From Pirellulaceae bacterium (GTDB taxonomy: Bacteria; Planctomycetota; Planctomycetia; Pirellulales; Pirellulaceae), in NCBI GenBank assembly GCA_022448645.1, contig JAKVBZ010000089.1, forward strand, positions 2,198 through 21,343: a DNA stretch of 19,146 bases, in the 5' to 3' direction. The position numbers and the translations under genes are program-made. Shown here in pieces: positions 6,452 through 14,625 of the stretch (positions within the stretch are counted from its first letter, which is position 1; each line of letters begins with the position of its first letter). The notes under the pieces are model-generated. The model had not been told where the DNA came from and made no database searches. It saw only the letters and a list, made by a program, of their open reading frames with translations.

Positions 6452-7249
6452 ATGACCCCGACAGCAACAACAGAGGATTTGCACGGCCAGATCGCGGTCG
6501 TTACGGGAGCTGGTAGCGGTATCGGGCGGGCCATCGCGCTGGAGTTGGCAAAGGCTGGTGCTGACATAGTAATACATACCGGCTCCCAACACGAAGCTGC
6601 CCAGGAAGTGGCCTCCGCGGTGCGCGAGCTGGGAAGGCAGGCGTTGACAGTCGTCGCCGACCTAACTCAACCCGAATCCCAAGAAGAACTGGTCGAGCAA
6701 GCCTGGAGTTGGCAAAAAGGCGTTGACGCTTGGTTAAACATGGCAGGTGTCGACGTATTGACGGGCGAAAATTCGAAACTTTCTTTTGAAGCCAAACTGC
6801 AGAAGTTGTGGAATGTCGATGTCATGGCAACCGTCCGGCTTTCACGATTGGTGGGAACCCGAATGCAGCAACGTCTGGTTGCCCCAGGAACACAGTGCAT
6901 CGTGAACATGGGCTGGGACCAAGCTCACTATGGTATGGCGGGCGAAAGTGGCGAGATATTCACTACCATCAAGGGTAGCGTGATGGCGTTCACACGTAGC
7001 CTGGCCAAGTCGTTGGCCCCCAAGATCCGCGTCAATTGCCTGGCGCCAGGTTGGATACGTACAGCATGGGGTGAACAAGCCTCAGAGTACTGGCAATCAC
7101 GCGCGAAAGAAGAATGTCTTCTGGAACGTTGGGGTACGCCAGAAGATGTAGCTCATGTGGCGCGTTTCCTCGTTTCTCCGGCAGCGGCCTTTGTGACTGG
7201 TCAAATATTGGAAGTGAATGGAGGTTTTCGCAGCGGAGCAGACCGTTAA
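6452..7249 (+). CDS. atypical short-chain dehydrogenase/reductase without the usual Ser/Tyr
   Basis: The 265-residue protein has a full classical-SDR Rossmann fold. It shows TGAGSGIG (18-25) for NAD(P) binding, D70 for the adenine side, NMAG (96-99), N121 in the alpha-4 position, LAPGWIRTAWG (197-207) and the C-terminal VTGQILEVNGGF (248-259). The active site is altered. The YxxxK motif reads F170-T-T-I-K174, and the NISS strand reads N152-M-G-W155, so both the catalytic Tyr and Ser are replaced. It may bind a cofactor but catalyse unusual chemistry or none. It is the first gene of a plus-strand run with a dihydropteroate-synthase-like gene, pabB and pabA. A role in reducing or binding a pterin is an inference from that context only. 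ATG 6452 has no ribosome site; see the leaderless promoter. Confidence 0.85.
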   Translation: MTPTATTEDLHGQIAVVTGAGSGIGRAIALELAKAGADIVIHTGSQHEAAQEVASAVRELGRQALTVVADLTQPESQEELVEQAWSWQKGVDAWLNMAGVDVLTGENSKLSFEAKLQKLWNVDVMATVRLSRLVGTRMQQRLVAPGTQCIVNMGWDQAHYGMAGESGEIFTTIKGSVMAFTRSLAKSLAPKIRVNCLAPGWIRTAWGEQASEYWQSRAKEECLLERWGTPEDVAHVARFLVSPAAAFVTGQILEVNGGFRSGADR

Positions 7250-7252
7250 CGG

Positions 7253-7281
7253 CCGCTCAGACGGGGGACTCCCCCCAGCGG
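7253..7281 (+). terminator. GC-rich hairpin after the SDR gene
   Basis: CCGCT (7253-7257) pairs with AGCGG (7277-7281). Inside, GGGGG (7263-7267) pairs with CCCCC across an ACT loop. It begins 4 bases after the SDR stop, which itself sits in the palindrome CCGTTAACGG (7243-7252). No T-run follows, so it may be an attenuator, a Rho-assisted terminator or an RNA end-protecting hairpin. Confidence 0.35.
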
Positions 7282-7364
7282 ACAATACAGAACTCTTTTC
7301 CGACTGGCTTGAGTGACTCTCAATGCGGTGAAAGAGTGCCCAGCCGGAACTTCACTCGCTATTT

Positions 7365-7392
7365 TTGAGTTGGACTTTGAGCACAGTATAGA
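7365..7392 (+). promoter_or_regulatory. weak candidate promoter for the DUF6513-pabB-pabA run
   Basis: TTGAGT (7365-7370) and TATAGA (7387-7392), each 4 of 6 to consensus, are 16 bases apart, about 70 bases before ATG 7463. The 213-base gap after the SDR gene and the hairpin there make a separate promoter plausible. Confidence 0.3.
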
Positions 7393-7462
7393 TTCGCAAC
7401 CCAAAACATGCACCCTGTTGCGGCAATCACTTTCGCGACTTCGTTCCGGCCCACTTAATTGC

Positions 7463-8854
7463 ATGACAAAGCAACACATTCATTTTGTAACTGGGCGTTT
7501 GGCAGAGCCGTCCTTGCGCGCCGTCCTTCAAGACCTGAAGTTGCCCTTCGATCACCAACTCACCATTGAGACGCTCCCCATTACGGTGGCTGCGTTGATG
7601 ACAACTGAATGGATTGCCAATCACATCCAGGTTCCGACAGCAACCAACCGTGTCATCCTGCCCGGATATTGTCAAGGAGATCTGGAACCACTGGCCTCGG
7701 TTGCCGGTTGTCCTGTGGAAAAGGGACCTCGTGACTTGCGCCGGCTGCCGGAATGGTTCGGTGTGCAACAAACGACTCAACGCGACGATGACCATTATGA
7801 TATCGAAGTAATCGCCGAGATTAACCATGCACCTCAGCTATCCTTGAAAGAAGTCCTGCAAATTGCTCAACGATTGCGAGCAAACGGCGCGGACGTCATT
7901 GATATCGGTTGTGATCCCGGACACGTCTGGACAGGAGTCGCTGGTTGTGTGGGCGCATTGCGAGATGAAGGTTTCCGTGTGTCGATCGATAGTATGAACC
8001 CACACGAAATCGAAGCGGCGACTCGTGCTGGAGCGGAATTGGTGCTGTCGGTCAATCATGAGAACATCGAAGCGGCAGCGGATTGGGGATGCGAAGTTGT
8101 CGCTATCCCCGACACTCCGGCGGAATTGGCCGGCCTAGACGACACTGTGGAACGATTAGAGAAAGATGCGGTTCCTTACCGTGTCGATACAATCTTAGAA
8201 CCCATTGGCATGGGATTCACTGCCAGCCTGGACCGATACCAGCAATATCGCAAACAGTACCCCAATGCAAATATGTTAATGGGAATCGGCAACCTGACGG
8301 AACTGACAGATGCTGATTCGGCTGGCATCAATATCCTCCTGCTGGCAATCTGCCAGGAATTAGGCATTCGCAGTGTACTCACCACGGAAGTAATCAACTG
8401 GGCGCGCACCAGCGTCAGGGAATGCGATTTAGCTCGCCGTCTCGTTTACCACGCGATCGAATCTCAAACACTTCCCAAACACGTAGAACCCCGACTGGTC
8501 ATATTACGGGACACACAGGTTCTTTCGTACAGTGAAGACGAGATCCAGAAGTTAGCCGATCAACTGAAAGATCACAATTTTCGCATCTTCACCACGAATG
8601 ACGAAATCCACGTAGCGGCCGCTGGTTTACACGTCCATGATCGCGATCCATTCCGTTTATTTGAAGCCATGATGTCTCACGACGCGGATCGGATCGACGC
8701 CAACCACGCCTTTTATCTGGGATTTGAAATGGCTAAGGCGTTAACCGCCTTGACTCTGAGCAAAGAATACTGCCAGGATGAGGCTCTTGATTGGGGCTAT
8801 TTAACGGTACCGGAGCATCATCACCGGTTAGACCGAAAGTCAAAAAGGAATTGA
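7463..8854 (+). CDS. DUF6513 / dihydropteroate-synthase-like pterin-binding protein
   Basis: This 463-residue protein matches the archaeal-type dihydropteroate-synthase-like family. It has an N-terminal DUF6513 domain (about 1-100: HIHFVTGRLAEPSL, LPITVAALMTTEWIANH, RVILPGYCQGDLEPL, KGPRDLRRLPEWFG) and then a pterin-binding TIM barrel. Barrel landmarks are IAEINHAP (117-124), VIDIGCDPG (145-153), VSIDSMNP (173-180), ILEPIGMGF (244-252) and LMGIGNLTEL (272-281), in the positions of the DHPS loops. The last roughly 130 residues are a family-specific tail. It probably joins a pterin pyrophosphate to a PABA-derived arylamine in C1-carrier synthesis, likely tetrahydromethanopterin. The open frame runs 50 codons further upstream, but homology begins exactly at ATG 7463. 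pabB follows after 3 bases, so translation is probably coupled. Confidence 0.88.
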   Translation: MTKQHIHFVTGRLAEPSLRAVLQDLKLPFDHQLTIETLPITVAALMTTEWIANHIQVPTATNRVILPGYCQGDLEPLASVAGCPVEKGPRDLRRLPEWFGVQQTTQRDDDHYDIEVIAEINHAPQLSLKEVLQIAQRLRANGADVIDIGCDPGHVWTGVAGCVGALRDEGFRVSIDSMNPHEIEAATRAGAELVLSVNHENIEAAADWGCEVVAIPDTPAELAGLDDTVERLEKDAVPYRVDTILEPIGMGFTASLDRYQQYRKQYPNANMLMGIGNLTELTDADSAGINILLLAICQELGIRSVLTTEVINWARTSVRECDLARRLVYHAIESQTLPKHVEPRLVILRDTQVLSYSEDEIQKLADQLKDHNFRIFTTNDEIHVAAAGLHVHDRDPFRLFEAMMSHDADRIDANHAFYLGFEMAKALTALTLSKEYCQDEALDWGYLTVPEHHHRLDRKSKRN

Positions 8855-8857
8855 CCG

Positions 8858-10312
8858 ATGACGGTCAGCCAACAGAATCCGGCACAGCACGAAGGTGCTA
8901 TCCACGTGCAGCCGTTGGTAGAAGAGCTGTATGCCACACCCCATCCGGTCGATGCCTTTCAGCGATTTCGTCATCTGCCACACTGCCTGTTTCTTGATAG
9001 CGCTGCACCTGGTAACGGACTGGGACGTTACACGTTCCTAGCTGCGGACCCCATCGACTGGGTTACCGTACCTGCGGGTCAACAAGACGGACTGTCAAAC
9101 CTGAGGCAAAAACTGTCGCAATGGATGACAGCCGGAATCCCGGAATTACCTCCGTTTCAGGGCGGCGCTGCAGGTTTGTTTGGATTTGACCTAGGCAGGC
9201 CTTGGGAAAACGTCCCAGGTGCAGCCTACGATGAATTCCAGGTGCCATCCTTATGCATTGGCTTCTACGATGTCGTCGTCATGTGGGACCACGATGCTCA
9301 GCGGTCCTGGATCGTCTCCACTGGAATCCCGGAACCGGATCCTGGTCGTCGCAAGCAACGTGCTGCGGAACGACTGCACTTATTCCGCCAGTGCTTAACC
9401 GGCGACGATCGTTCGTCACAACTCAATCTGCGCCCCTCACAAAACAAATCAACCGTCGACATCGCCGACCTGTCTCCCCAGCATTCGGTTGACAATCAAG
9501 CAAAGATCACAAGTAATTTTTCTCGTGCTGGATACCTGCAAACAGTTCAGCGGGCAATCGACTACATTCACGCGGGAGATATTTTTCAAGTCAATTTATC
9601 CCAGAGGCTTTTGCATCCGGCGGAAGCTGATGCCGCCGATCTTTACTTACGTTTGCGCCAGTGCAACCCGGCTCCTTTTGCTGGATATCTTGACACTGGA
9701 TCCGTGCAAATAGTCAGCGCGTCACCAGAGCGATTCTTACAAGTCCAGCAGGGACGTGTCGAAGCGAGGCCTATCAAAGGCACACGACCTCGGAATCCGC
9801 TCGCCGAAGCCGACTTATTCTCGGGCGACGAATTACAACAAAGCGAAAAAGACCGCTCGGAAAACGTGATGATCGTGGATTTGTTACGAAATGATCTAGC
9901 ACGGGTCTGCAGCCCCGAAAGCGTCCGCGTTACTCAACTGTGTGAAGTGGAACGATTTGCGTACGTTCAGCACCTGGTCTCCGCTATCGAGGGATCTTTG
10001 GCTTCCGACCACCATCCGCTGGATCTCATCCGTGCCACTTTTCCCGGCGGATCGATTACCGGAGCGCCTAAGGTGCGTGCCATGCAGATTATCTCTGAGC
10101 TGGAACCAAATGCCCGTGGAGCGTATTGTGGGTCGCTAGGATACATCGGCTATGACGGTACAATGGACCTAAATATTTTGATCCGCACCATCACGGTGGC
10201 AGGAGGGTGGTGGCAAATGCCCGTTGGCGGTGGCATTGTGGCTCAATCCGATCCCCTCAGTGAATACGAGGAGACATGGCACAAAGCCGAAGGTCTGCTA
10301 AAGGCACTTTAG
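8858..10312 (+). CDS. pabB: aminodeoxychorismate synthase component I (PabB)
   Basis: PabB uses chorismate and ammonia delivered by PabA to make 4-amino-4-deoxychorismate, the precursor of p-aminobenzoate. The 484-residue product has the chorismate-binding domain in its C-terminal half: AIDYIHAGDIFQVNLSQR (233-250), VSASPERF, PIKGTRPR (306-313), SEKDRSENVMIVDLLRNDL, FPGGSITGAPKVRAM, YCGSLGY and MDLNILIRTI. Lys307 in PIKGT is the position of the E. coli PabB lysine nucleophile and is Ala in anthranilate synthase TrpE. PGGSITGAPK is also PabB-like, so PabB is favoured over TrpE. It lies 3 bases after the DUF6513 gene with AAGGAA before the ATG, and is followed by pabA after 22 bases. No pabC-like lyase gene is visible. 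Confidence 0.92.
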   Translation: MTVSQQNPAQHEGAIHVQPLVEELYATPHPVDAFQRFRHLPHCLFLDSAAPGNGLGRYTFLAADPIDWVTVPAGQQDGLSNLRQKLSQWMTAGIPELPPFQGGAAGLFGFDLGRPWENVPGAAYDEFQVPSLCIGFYDVVVMWDHDAQRSWIVSTGIPEPDPGRRKQRAAERLHLFRQCLTGDDRSSQLNLRPSQNKSTVDIADLSPQHSVDNQAKITSNFSRAGYLQTVQRAIDYIHAGDIFQVNLSQRLLHPAEADAADLYLRLRQCNPAPFAGYLDTGSVQIVSASPERFLQVQQGRVEARPIKGTRPRNPLAEADLFSGDELQQSEKDRSENVMIVDLLRNDLARVCSPESVRVTQLCEVERFAYVQHLVSAIEGSLASDHHPLDLIRATFPGGSITGAPKVRAMQIISELEPNARGAYCGSLGYIGYDGTMDLNILIRTITVAGGWWQMPVGGGIVAQSDPLSEYEETWHKAEGLLKAL

Positions 10313-10334
10313 AACATCCATGTGCTGATGATCG

Positions 10335-11021
10335 ATGATATCGAAAGATCAACAACCGATTCTGCTGATCGATAACTACGACAGCTTCGCACACAACCTG
10401 GCGCGTTATTTCATACGGTTAGGACAGTCGACGGTCGTTCTACGTAATGACGAGATCGACGAAGCTGATGTCCAATCGCTTGGCCCGGCTGCCATCGTCT
10501 TATCGCCAGGTCCCTGTACCCCCGCAGTCGCTGGGAATTCACTAGCGATCGTCCAAGCGTGGCACACACAACTCCCCATGTTGGGTGTTTGTTTGGGACA
10601 CCAAACGATCGCAGTGGCCTTAGGAGCATCGCTGCGGCGAAGTCCGGAACCAGTACATGGGCGCACCAGTCGAATCACACATGACGGGAAGGGGATTTTT
10701 GCCGACCTCGAGAATCCATTTTCCGCCTGCCGCTACCATTCATTAGTCGTTGATGAGGCAACTTTGCCACCAACCTTAGAGGTTTCTGCACGCACCGAAG
10801 ATAATTTGATGATGGCCATGCGCCACCGTGAGCTACCTTTGGTGGGTCTACAATTCCACCCCGAGTCAATCCTGACACCATGTGGATACCCACTTTTAGC
10901 GGCATTCTTGAAAACGGCCGGTTTGACAGTCTGCGATCCCATCCCCACGATTGACGAAGAGACTCTTTCGGGCCGCAAGAAATTACTTGATCCGCGTCTA
11001 CAACAGCCAATCACGTTTTAA
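10335..11021 (+). CDS. pabA: aminodeoxychorismate synthase glutamine amidotransferase (PabA/TrpG type)
   Basis: This class I glutamine amidotransferase hydrolyses glutamine and channels ammonia to component I. The 228 residues contain LLIDNYDSFAHNL (10-22), VLSPGPCTP (55-63), the nucleophile loop GVCLGHQ (C86), CRYHSLVV and the catalytic LQFHPESI (H175, E177). A tail of about 35 residues after the domain is longer than in E. coli PabA. The sequence alone does not separate PabA from TrpG, but the partner immediately upstream carries the PabB lysine, so a PabA role is favoured. One subunit can serve both enzymes, and no trp genes are present here. ATG 10335 is chosen; ATG 10328 is out of frame. 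Confidence 0.9.
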   Translation: MISKDQQPILLIDNYDSFAHNLARYFIRLGQSTVVLRNDEIDEADVQSLGPAAIVLSPGPCTPAVAGNSLAIVQAWHTQLPMLGVCLGHQTIAVALGASLRRSPEPVHGRTSRITHDGKGIFADLENPFSACRYHSLVVDEATLPPTLEVSARTEDNLMMAMRHRELPLVGLQFHPESILTPCGYPLLAAFLKTAGLTVCDPIPTIDEETLSGRKKLLDPRLQQPITF

Positions 11022-11137
11022 GTTAGCCGGGACAGAAAAACTTATTCGGATCTTCTACGACGGTCACCTGAGGCAAAGGAGCTCTGTGGATACCCTTGAA
11101 AAGCCAGGGGGCGAGGTTTCCAAACCGTTCTAGATAC

Positions 11138-11166
11138 TTGACCGCATCTGATATCGTAGCTAAGTT
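11138..11166 (+). promoter_or_regulatory. weak candidate promoter for the TIM-barrel gene
   Basis: TTGACC (11138-11143, 5 of 6) is followed after 17 bases by TAAGTT (11161-11166, only 3 of 6), about 45 bases before ATG 11213. The -10 is poor, so read-through from pabA is an alternative. Confidence 0.3.
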
Positions 11167-11212
11167 TGTGTCGTATCTTTGGGTCGCGTCTTTTTCCTTG
11201 GTGGAGGTTCCC

Positions 11213-12154
11213 ATGTCCCTGTCTAACCATATTCCTGCCTCTCAATTTTCACGACGTCGGTTATTGCAGGGTGCTGCCTGTTGCCTGGGTGCCCAGCCGC
11301 TGCTCTTTGGCATGACAGCTTTTGCAGGTAACCCAGACGATGAACGCTTGAATGGCCGGGTGTACAAAACTTTAAAATATGGGATGGCCAATAAATTACC
11401 CGGGTCGATGACAGAGAAATTTGCGTCTATTCGAGCTGTCGGTTTTCAGGGTGTGGAATTGGGAACCAGTAAAGTTGACATCCCAGGTACCAGGAAAGCA
11501 GTGGCAGACACAGGGCTTCTTGTCGACGGAACGGTTTGCTCATCGCATTGGAGCATCCGGCATACGAGCCACGACAAAGAGGAGCGCGCTCAAGCCTTGA
11601 AAGATTTAAAACAAGCCATTCGTGACACTCACGCAATCGGGGGCCACACGGTACTCCTTGTTGTCGGCCACGGCAAAGACGGTTCGGAAGAAGAACTGTG
11701 GGATCGTTCAATCGAGAATATTGCTCAGGCTGTCCCCTTAGCAGCAGAACTAGGTATTGTGATCGCCATCGAGAATGTCTGGAATCATTTTCTATACGAT
11801 CACGAGGGCGATTCCACTCAAACGGCGGAAAAATACGCGCGGTATGTTGACGAGTTCAATTCACCGTGGGTTGGTATGCAGTTTGACGTTGGAAACCATT
11901 GGAAATACGGCAGCATGGGAGACTGGATTCGCACCTTAGGCAAGCGCATCGTCAAGCTGGACGTAAAAGGTTTCTCGCGTAAGGACAGCCAGTTCACAAA
12001 GATCGGAGAAGGCGACGTGGACTGGGCCGACGTCCGGCGGGCCCTTGTCGAAATAGGCTTCTATGGCTGGGCGGCAGCCGAAGTGGCAGGTGGTGGACTC
12101 GAACGGCTACAAGAAGTATCCAACAACCTGGACAAGGTATTTGCTCTCGCCTAA
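11213..12154 (+). CDS. Tat-exported sugar phosphate isomerase/epimerase-like TIM-barrel protein
   Basis: The 313-residue protein belongs to the xylose isomerase-like / AP endonuclease family 2 TIM barrels, very common in planctomycetes as secreted sugar-metabolism proteins of mostly unknown substrate. The N-terminus has a twin-arginine signal, FSRRRLLQGAACCLGAQPLLFG, at about residues 12-33, implying folded export. Candidate metal ligands of the barrel are the Glu of VIAIENVWNHF, the Asp and His of GMQFDVGNHWKYG, and the Glu of WAAAEVAGGG near the C-terminus. The start is ATG 11213 with GGAGG five bases upstream; the frame stays open 39 codons further up, but that would bury the Tat signal. 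It converges tail to tail with the nitrilase gene, only 7 bases apart, with no clear terminator between them. Confidence 0.85.
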   Translation: MSLSNHIPASQFSRRRLLQGAACCLGAQPLLFGMTAFAGNPDDERLNGRVYKTLKYGMANKLPGSMTEKFASIRAVGFQGVELGTSKVDIPGTRKAVADTGLLVDGTVCSSHWSIRHTSHDKEERAQALKDLKQAIRDTHAIGGHTVLLVVGHGKDGSEEELWDRSIENIAQAVPLAAELGIVIAIENVWNHFLYDHEGDSTQTAEKYARYVDEFNSPWVGMQFDVGNHWKYGSMGDWIRTLGKRIVKLDVKGFSRKDSQFTKIGEGDVDWADVRRALVEIGFYGWAAAEVAGGGLERLQEVSNNLDKVFALA

Positions 12155-12161
12155 CACCACG

Positions 12162-12983
12162 TTAGCTTAGCCTGTAAAGATCTGGGCGGCGAAGCGACAA
12201 CGTCGGCAACTCCTGCCGTAGCTGTCGCACATAATCGAGGTCTAACTCAGCCACCACCACGTCCTCTCGTCCTTGCGCACGCGCAACAGCAATACCCCAA
12301 GGATCAACCACCACGCTGCGACCGAAGGGGTAGTCTTTGCCGAGCTGACCATACTGATTCGCCGCTACAACGTAACAGAGATTGTAAAGTGCTGTGCTGG
12401 TGGTAAGGATATCCCAATGGTCAGTGCGAGACGGCAGTGGCTGTCCGGATGGAAATGCCGCAGGAACCACGATCACTTCTGCTCCTTGCAGCGCCAACGT
12501 GCGCGCCAGTTCAGGAAAACGCAAGTCGTAACAGACCATCACACCGATACGGCCGACATCCAATTCACATATGCACAGCTGGTCACCTGGCGCAACATAG
12601 GAAGATTCCTGAAATGCCAAAGCATCCATGAGATGAGTCTTTCGGTATCGCCCTACTTCATCACCGTTACGGTCCAACACCAACGTCGTGTTGTAGGCTC
12701 GCCCGTCATCCGCAGATTCGGCGATGCTTCCTGTCACAAGATTGACACCATGTTGGCGAGCCTTCTCCCGCATCGCTTCTGAAAACGGGCCAGGAATGGT
12801 TTCCGCCATCTCGGCAACCGTATGCGCATCGGGTTCACCACAACAGTACTCGGGCAAAACCATCAGATCGAGCGGCGCGAACTTCCTAGCAACCTCATCT
12901 ATAATCCGCAGGACTTTTTCGAAATTCTCCTGTTGGGTGCTGTCGGCTCCCAACTGTACGGCGGCAACTTTGATGGTAGACAT
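12162..12983 (-). CDS. nitrilase-superfamily carbon-nitrogen hydrolase (Nit1/Nit2-like amidase)
   Basis: This 273-residue cytoplasmic enzyme has the full nitrilase triad: E45 in VLPEY, K115 in YRKTHL and C151 in VMVCYDLRFPELA. Length and motifs resemble the Nit branch (omega-amidase and deaminated-glutathione amidase), including PAAFPSG, DHWDILTTSTALYN and CYVVAANQYG. It likely hydrolyses a small amide in metabolite repair or nitrogen salvage; the exact substrate is not decided by sequence. ATG 12983 is chosen because the family begins with STIKVAAVQ; the frame is open 22 codons further upstream but without similarity. The ribosome site is weak. Confidence 0.88.
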   Translation of the reverse strand: MSTIKVAAVQLGADSTQQENFEKVLRIIDEVARKFAPLDLMVLPEYCCGEPDAHTVAEMAETIPGPFSEAMREKARQHGVNLVTGSIAESADDGRAYNTTLVLDRNGDEVGRYRKTHLMDALAFQESSYVAPGDQLCICELDVGRIGVMVCYDLRFPELARTLALQGAEVIVVPAAFPSGQPLPSRTDHWDILTTSTALYNLCYVVAANQYGQLGKDYPFGRSVVVDPWGIAVARAQGREDVVVAELDLDYVRQLRQELPTLSLRRPDLYRLS

Positions 12984-13159
12984 AAGCGAGTTCTCAGCAA
13001 TGGAGCACCGTTCATTCTTAGCCACATGGCGGATCACTGAGCAGAACAAACGACCGCAACGAAGATTTAAACATAAGATAACAGAAAAGACATCGATTGG
13101 GTGATGCTAGACGATAGCACCTCATCGACCCTTCGACCTCCGTTTAATCAGCTTACTCC

Positions 13160-13199
13160 CATGCAAACACTCTTAGGAGATTCATGCAAAACTCTTAGG
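13160..13199. repeat. imperfect direct repeat covering the esterase stop codon
   Basis: CATGCAAACACTCTTAGG (13160-13177) and CATGCAAAACTCTTAGG (13183-13199) differ by a single base gap and recur with a 23-base period. The right copy contains the stop codon of the esterase gene, and the left copy carries a second TAA in the same sequence context. It looks like a small recent tandem duplication. Confidence 0.6.
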
Positions 13200-14625
13200 G
13201 TTGACTGTGTGCAGGGCCATCTGTTCGAAATGGACTAGCCGGTAGCCCCTCTTGATTGGCCAGATTCGGTTCGGCCTCTTGATGCCAGGCAAAACGAACG
13301 ACCTGTGGATCGTCGATCGCATCCGCCGAGACGATGACTTCGTCGCCATGAATTCTTGCGACAGCCCCAGAGAATCTTCCATCACTCCCCGCCAATTCAA
13401 AATGAGTCAACGCCTTACCATCTCGAGCGACCAAGCCGCCACCGACATGATCAAAATGCAGGTGGAACTCCTTGCCGTGAACGTGGTGACTTTTGTATTG
13501 GGGTCCGGAGTAAACCATTCCGGGACCACGACCGTAAGTCTTGGCAAGCGCCCAAAGACTAAGACGCCTGCCCACTTCCTGTTTGTTGACTGGATGGATG
13601 TCTTCCAAATCTCCAACATCCACAATCACGGCCATTCCGGTGTGCGGCACGGATAGTGTCGCGGTTTGCGCTTCCCATATCTCTGGCAGTCGTTCGGGAG
13701 AAGATTTGTATCGAAACGGTGCCAATTGCACAAAATAAAAGGGCATCTCATTGCTCCAGATATCTCGCCAGCCGGCAATAAGCGCTTTCATTTTTTCATG
13801 ATACAGCCATCCATCACTAAGATTCGATTCTCCCTGGTACCAGATCACGCCACGCAGCGCAAATGGAACTAGGGGGTGAATCATACCATTGTAAATTGCC
13901 ATTGGAGATTGGTGATTGATCCGACCATCGGACAACTTTGCAGGATACTCATCCAATCGGTCAGCGATGTCTCGTAAACCACTCACACGTTGAAATCCTG
14001 CCGGGCAAGTCCAAGGCTCGATCCGTGTTCCTCCCCAATTGGATCCAATCAGTCCAATCGGTACATTTAATTCCTTGTGTAGTTGGCGCCCGAAGTAATA
14101 CCCCACCGCAGTAAATTCCTTGACCGTAGCCGGGCTGCAAATCTGCCAACCTTCTGAGGGTACGTCAGCTTGAGGCTTTTCGGCTGTCGTGTGAGGGATC
14201 TTGATGTGGTGGATTTGCGGATAGTTTGCTGCCGCGATCTCTTCAGTCGCGTTCAGTGACTGCTTCACCCGCCACTCCATATTCGACTGACCAGAGCACA
14301 ACCAGACTTCTCCGACAAGAATTCCTTCTCGCTCAACCACCGTGGTACCTTCGACCTTCAAACGGTGCGGTCCCACATCTCGCATTACAGGCAACATGGC
14401 CAACCATTTTCCGTCATCACCAGTTTTGACGCTTACGCGATGAGGCCCTACTTGGATCGTCACATCCGTGCCAGGGTCATCCCACCCCCAAAACGTCAAA
14501 GGCTGCTCCCGCTGGAGGACCATGTGATCACTGAAAATCGACGGCAAACGCGTAGCGGCCGTTGCCGGCGCTGCCAAGAGTCCTAATAAGCTAAAAACGA
14601 CAACATGACGAAGCGATGTATTCAT
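13195..14625 (-). CDS. sialate O-acetylesterase-like secreted esterase
   Basis: SGNH-fold carbohydrate esterases of this type remove O-acetyl groups from sialic acids or other glycans. The 476 residues begin with a Sec signal peptide (about 1-24, cleavage near PATAA). The family N-terminus follows: RLPSIFSDHMVLQRE, LTFWGWDDPG. The catalytic block is WLCSGQSNMEW with S114. Further motifs are GLIGSNWGGTRIEPW, GVIWYQGESNLSD, and the catalytic Asp/His in VGDLEDIHPVNK. It ends in a beta-rich domain. It is probably periplasmic or secreted and acts on complex polysaccharides. ATG 14625 is chosen because the signal peptide begins there and AAAGGGA precedes it; a longer frame from 14706 lacks similarity. 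Confidence 0.92.
   Translation of the reverse strand: MNTSLRHVVVFSLLGLLAAPATAATRLPSIFSDHMVLQREQPLTFWGWDDPGTDVTIQVGPHRVSVKTGDDGKWLAMLPVMRDVGPHRLKVEGTTVVEREGILVGEVWLCSGQSNMEWRVKQSLNATEEIAAANYPQIHHIKIPHTTAEKPQADVPSEGWQICSPATVKEFTAVGYYFGRQLHKELNVPIGLIGSNWGGTRIEPWTCPAGFQRVSGLRDIADRLDEYPAKLSDGRINHQSPMAIYNGMIHPLVPFALRGVIWYQGESNLSDGWLYHEKMKALIAGWRDIWSNEMPFYFVQLAPFRYKSSPERLPEIWEAQTATLSVPHTGMAVIVDVGDLEDIHPVNKQEVGRRLSLWALAKTYGRGPGMVYSGPQYKSHHVHGKEFHLHFDHVGGGLVARDGKALTHFELAGSDGRFSGAVARIHGDEVIVSADAIDDPQVVRFAWHQEAEPNLANQEGLPASPFRTDGPAHSQP

Noticed and set aside
7313..7462. 50-codon N-terminal extension of the DUF6513 protein
   Set aside because: Family similarity begins at HIHFVTGRLAE right after ATG 7463; the upstream part holds the intergenic hairpin and promoter candidates.
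8858..11021. trpE-trpG (anthranilate synthase) instead of pabB-pabA
   Set aside because: Component I has PIKGTRPR with the PabB-specific lysine and PGGSITGAPK, and there are no other trp genes nearby.
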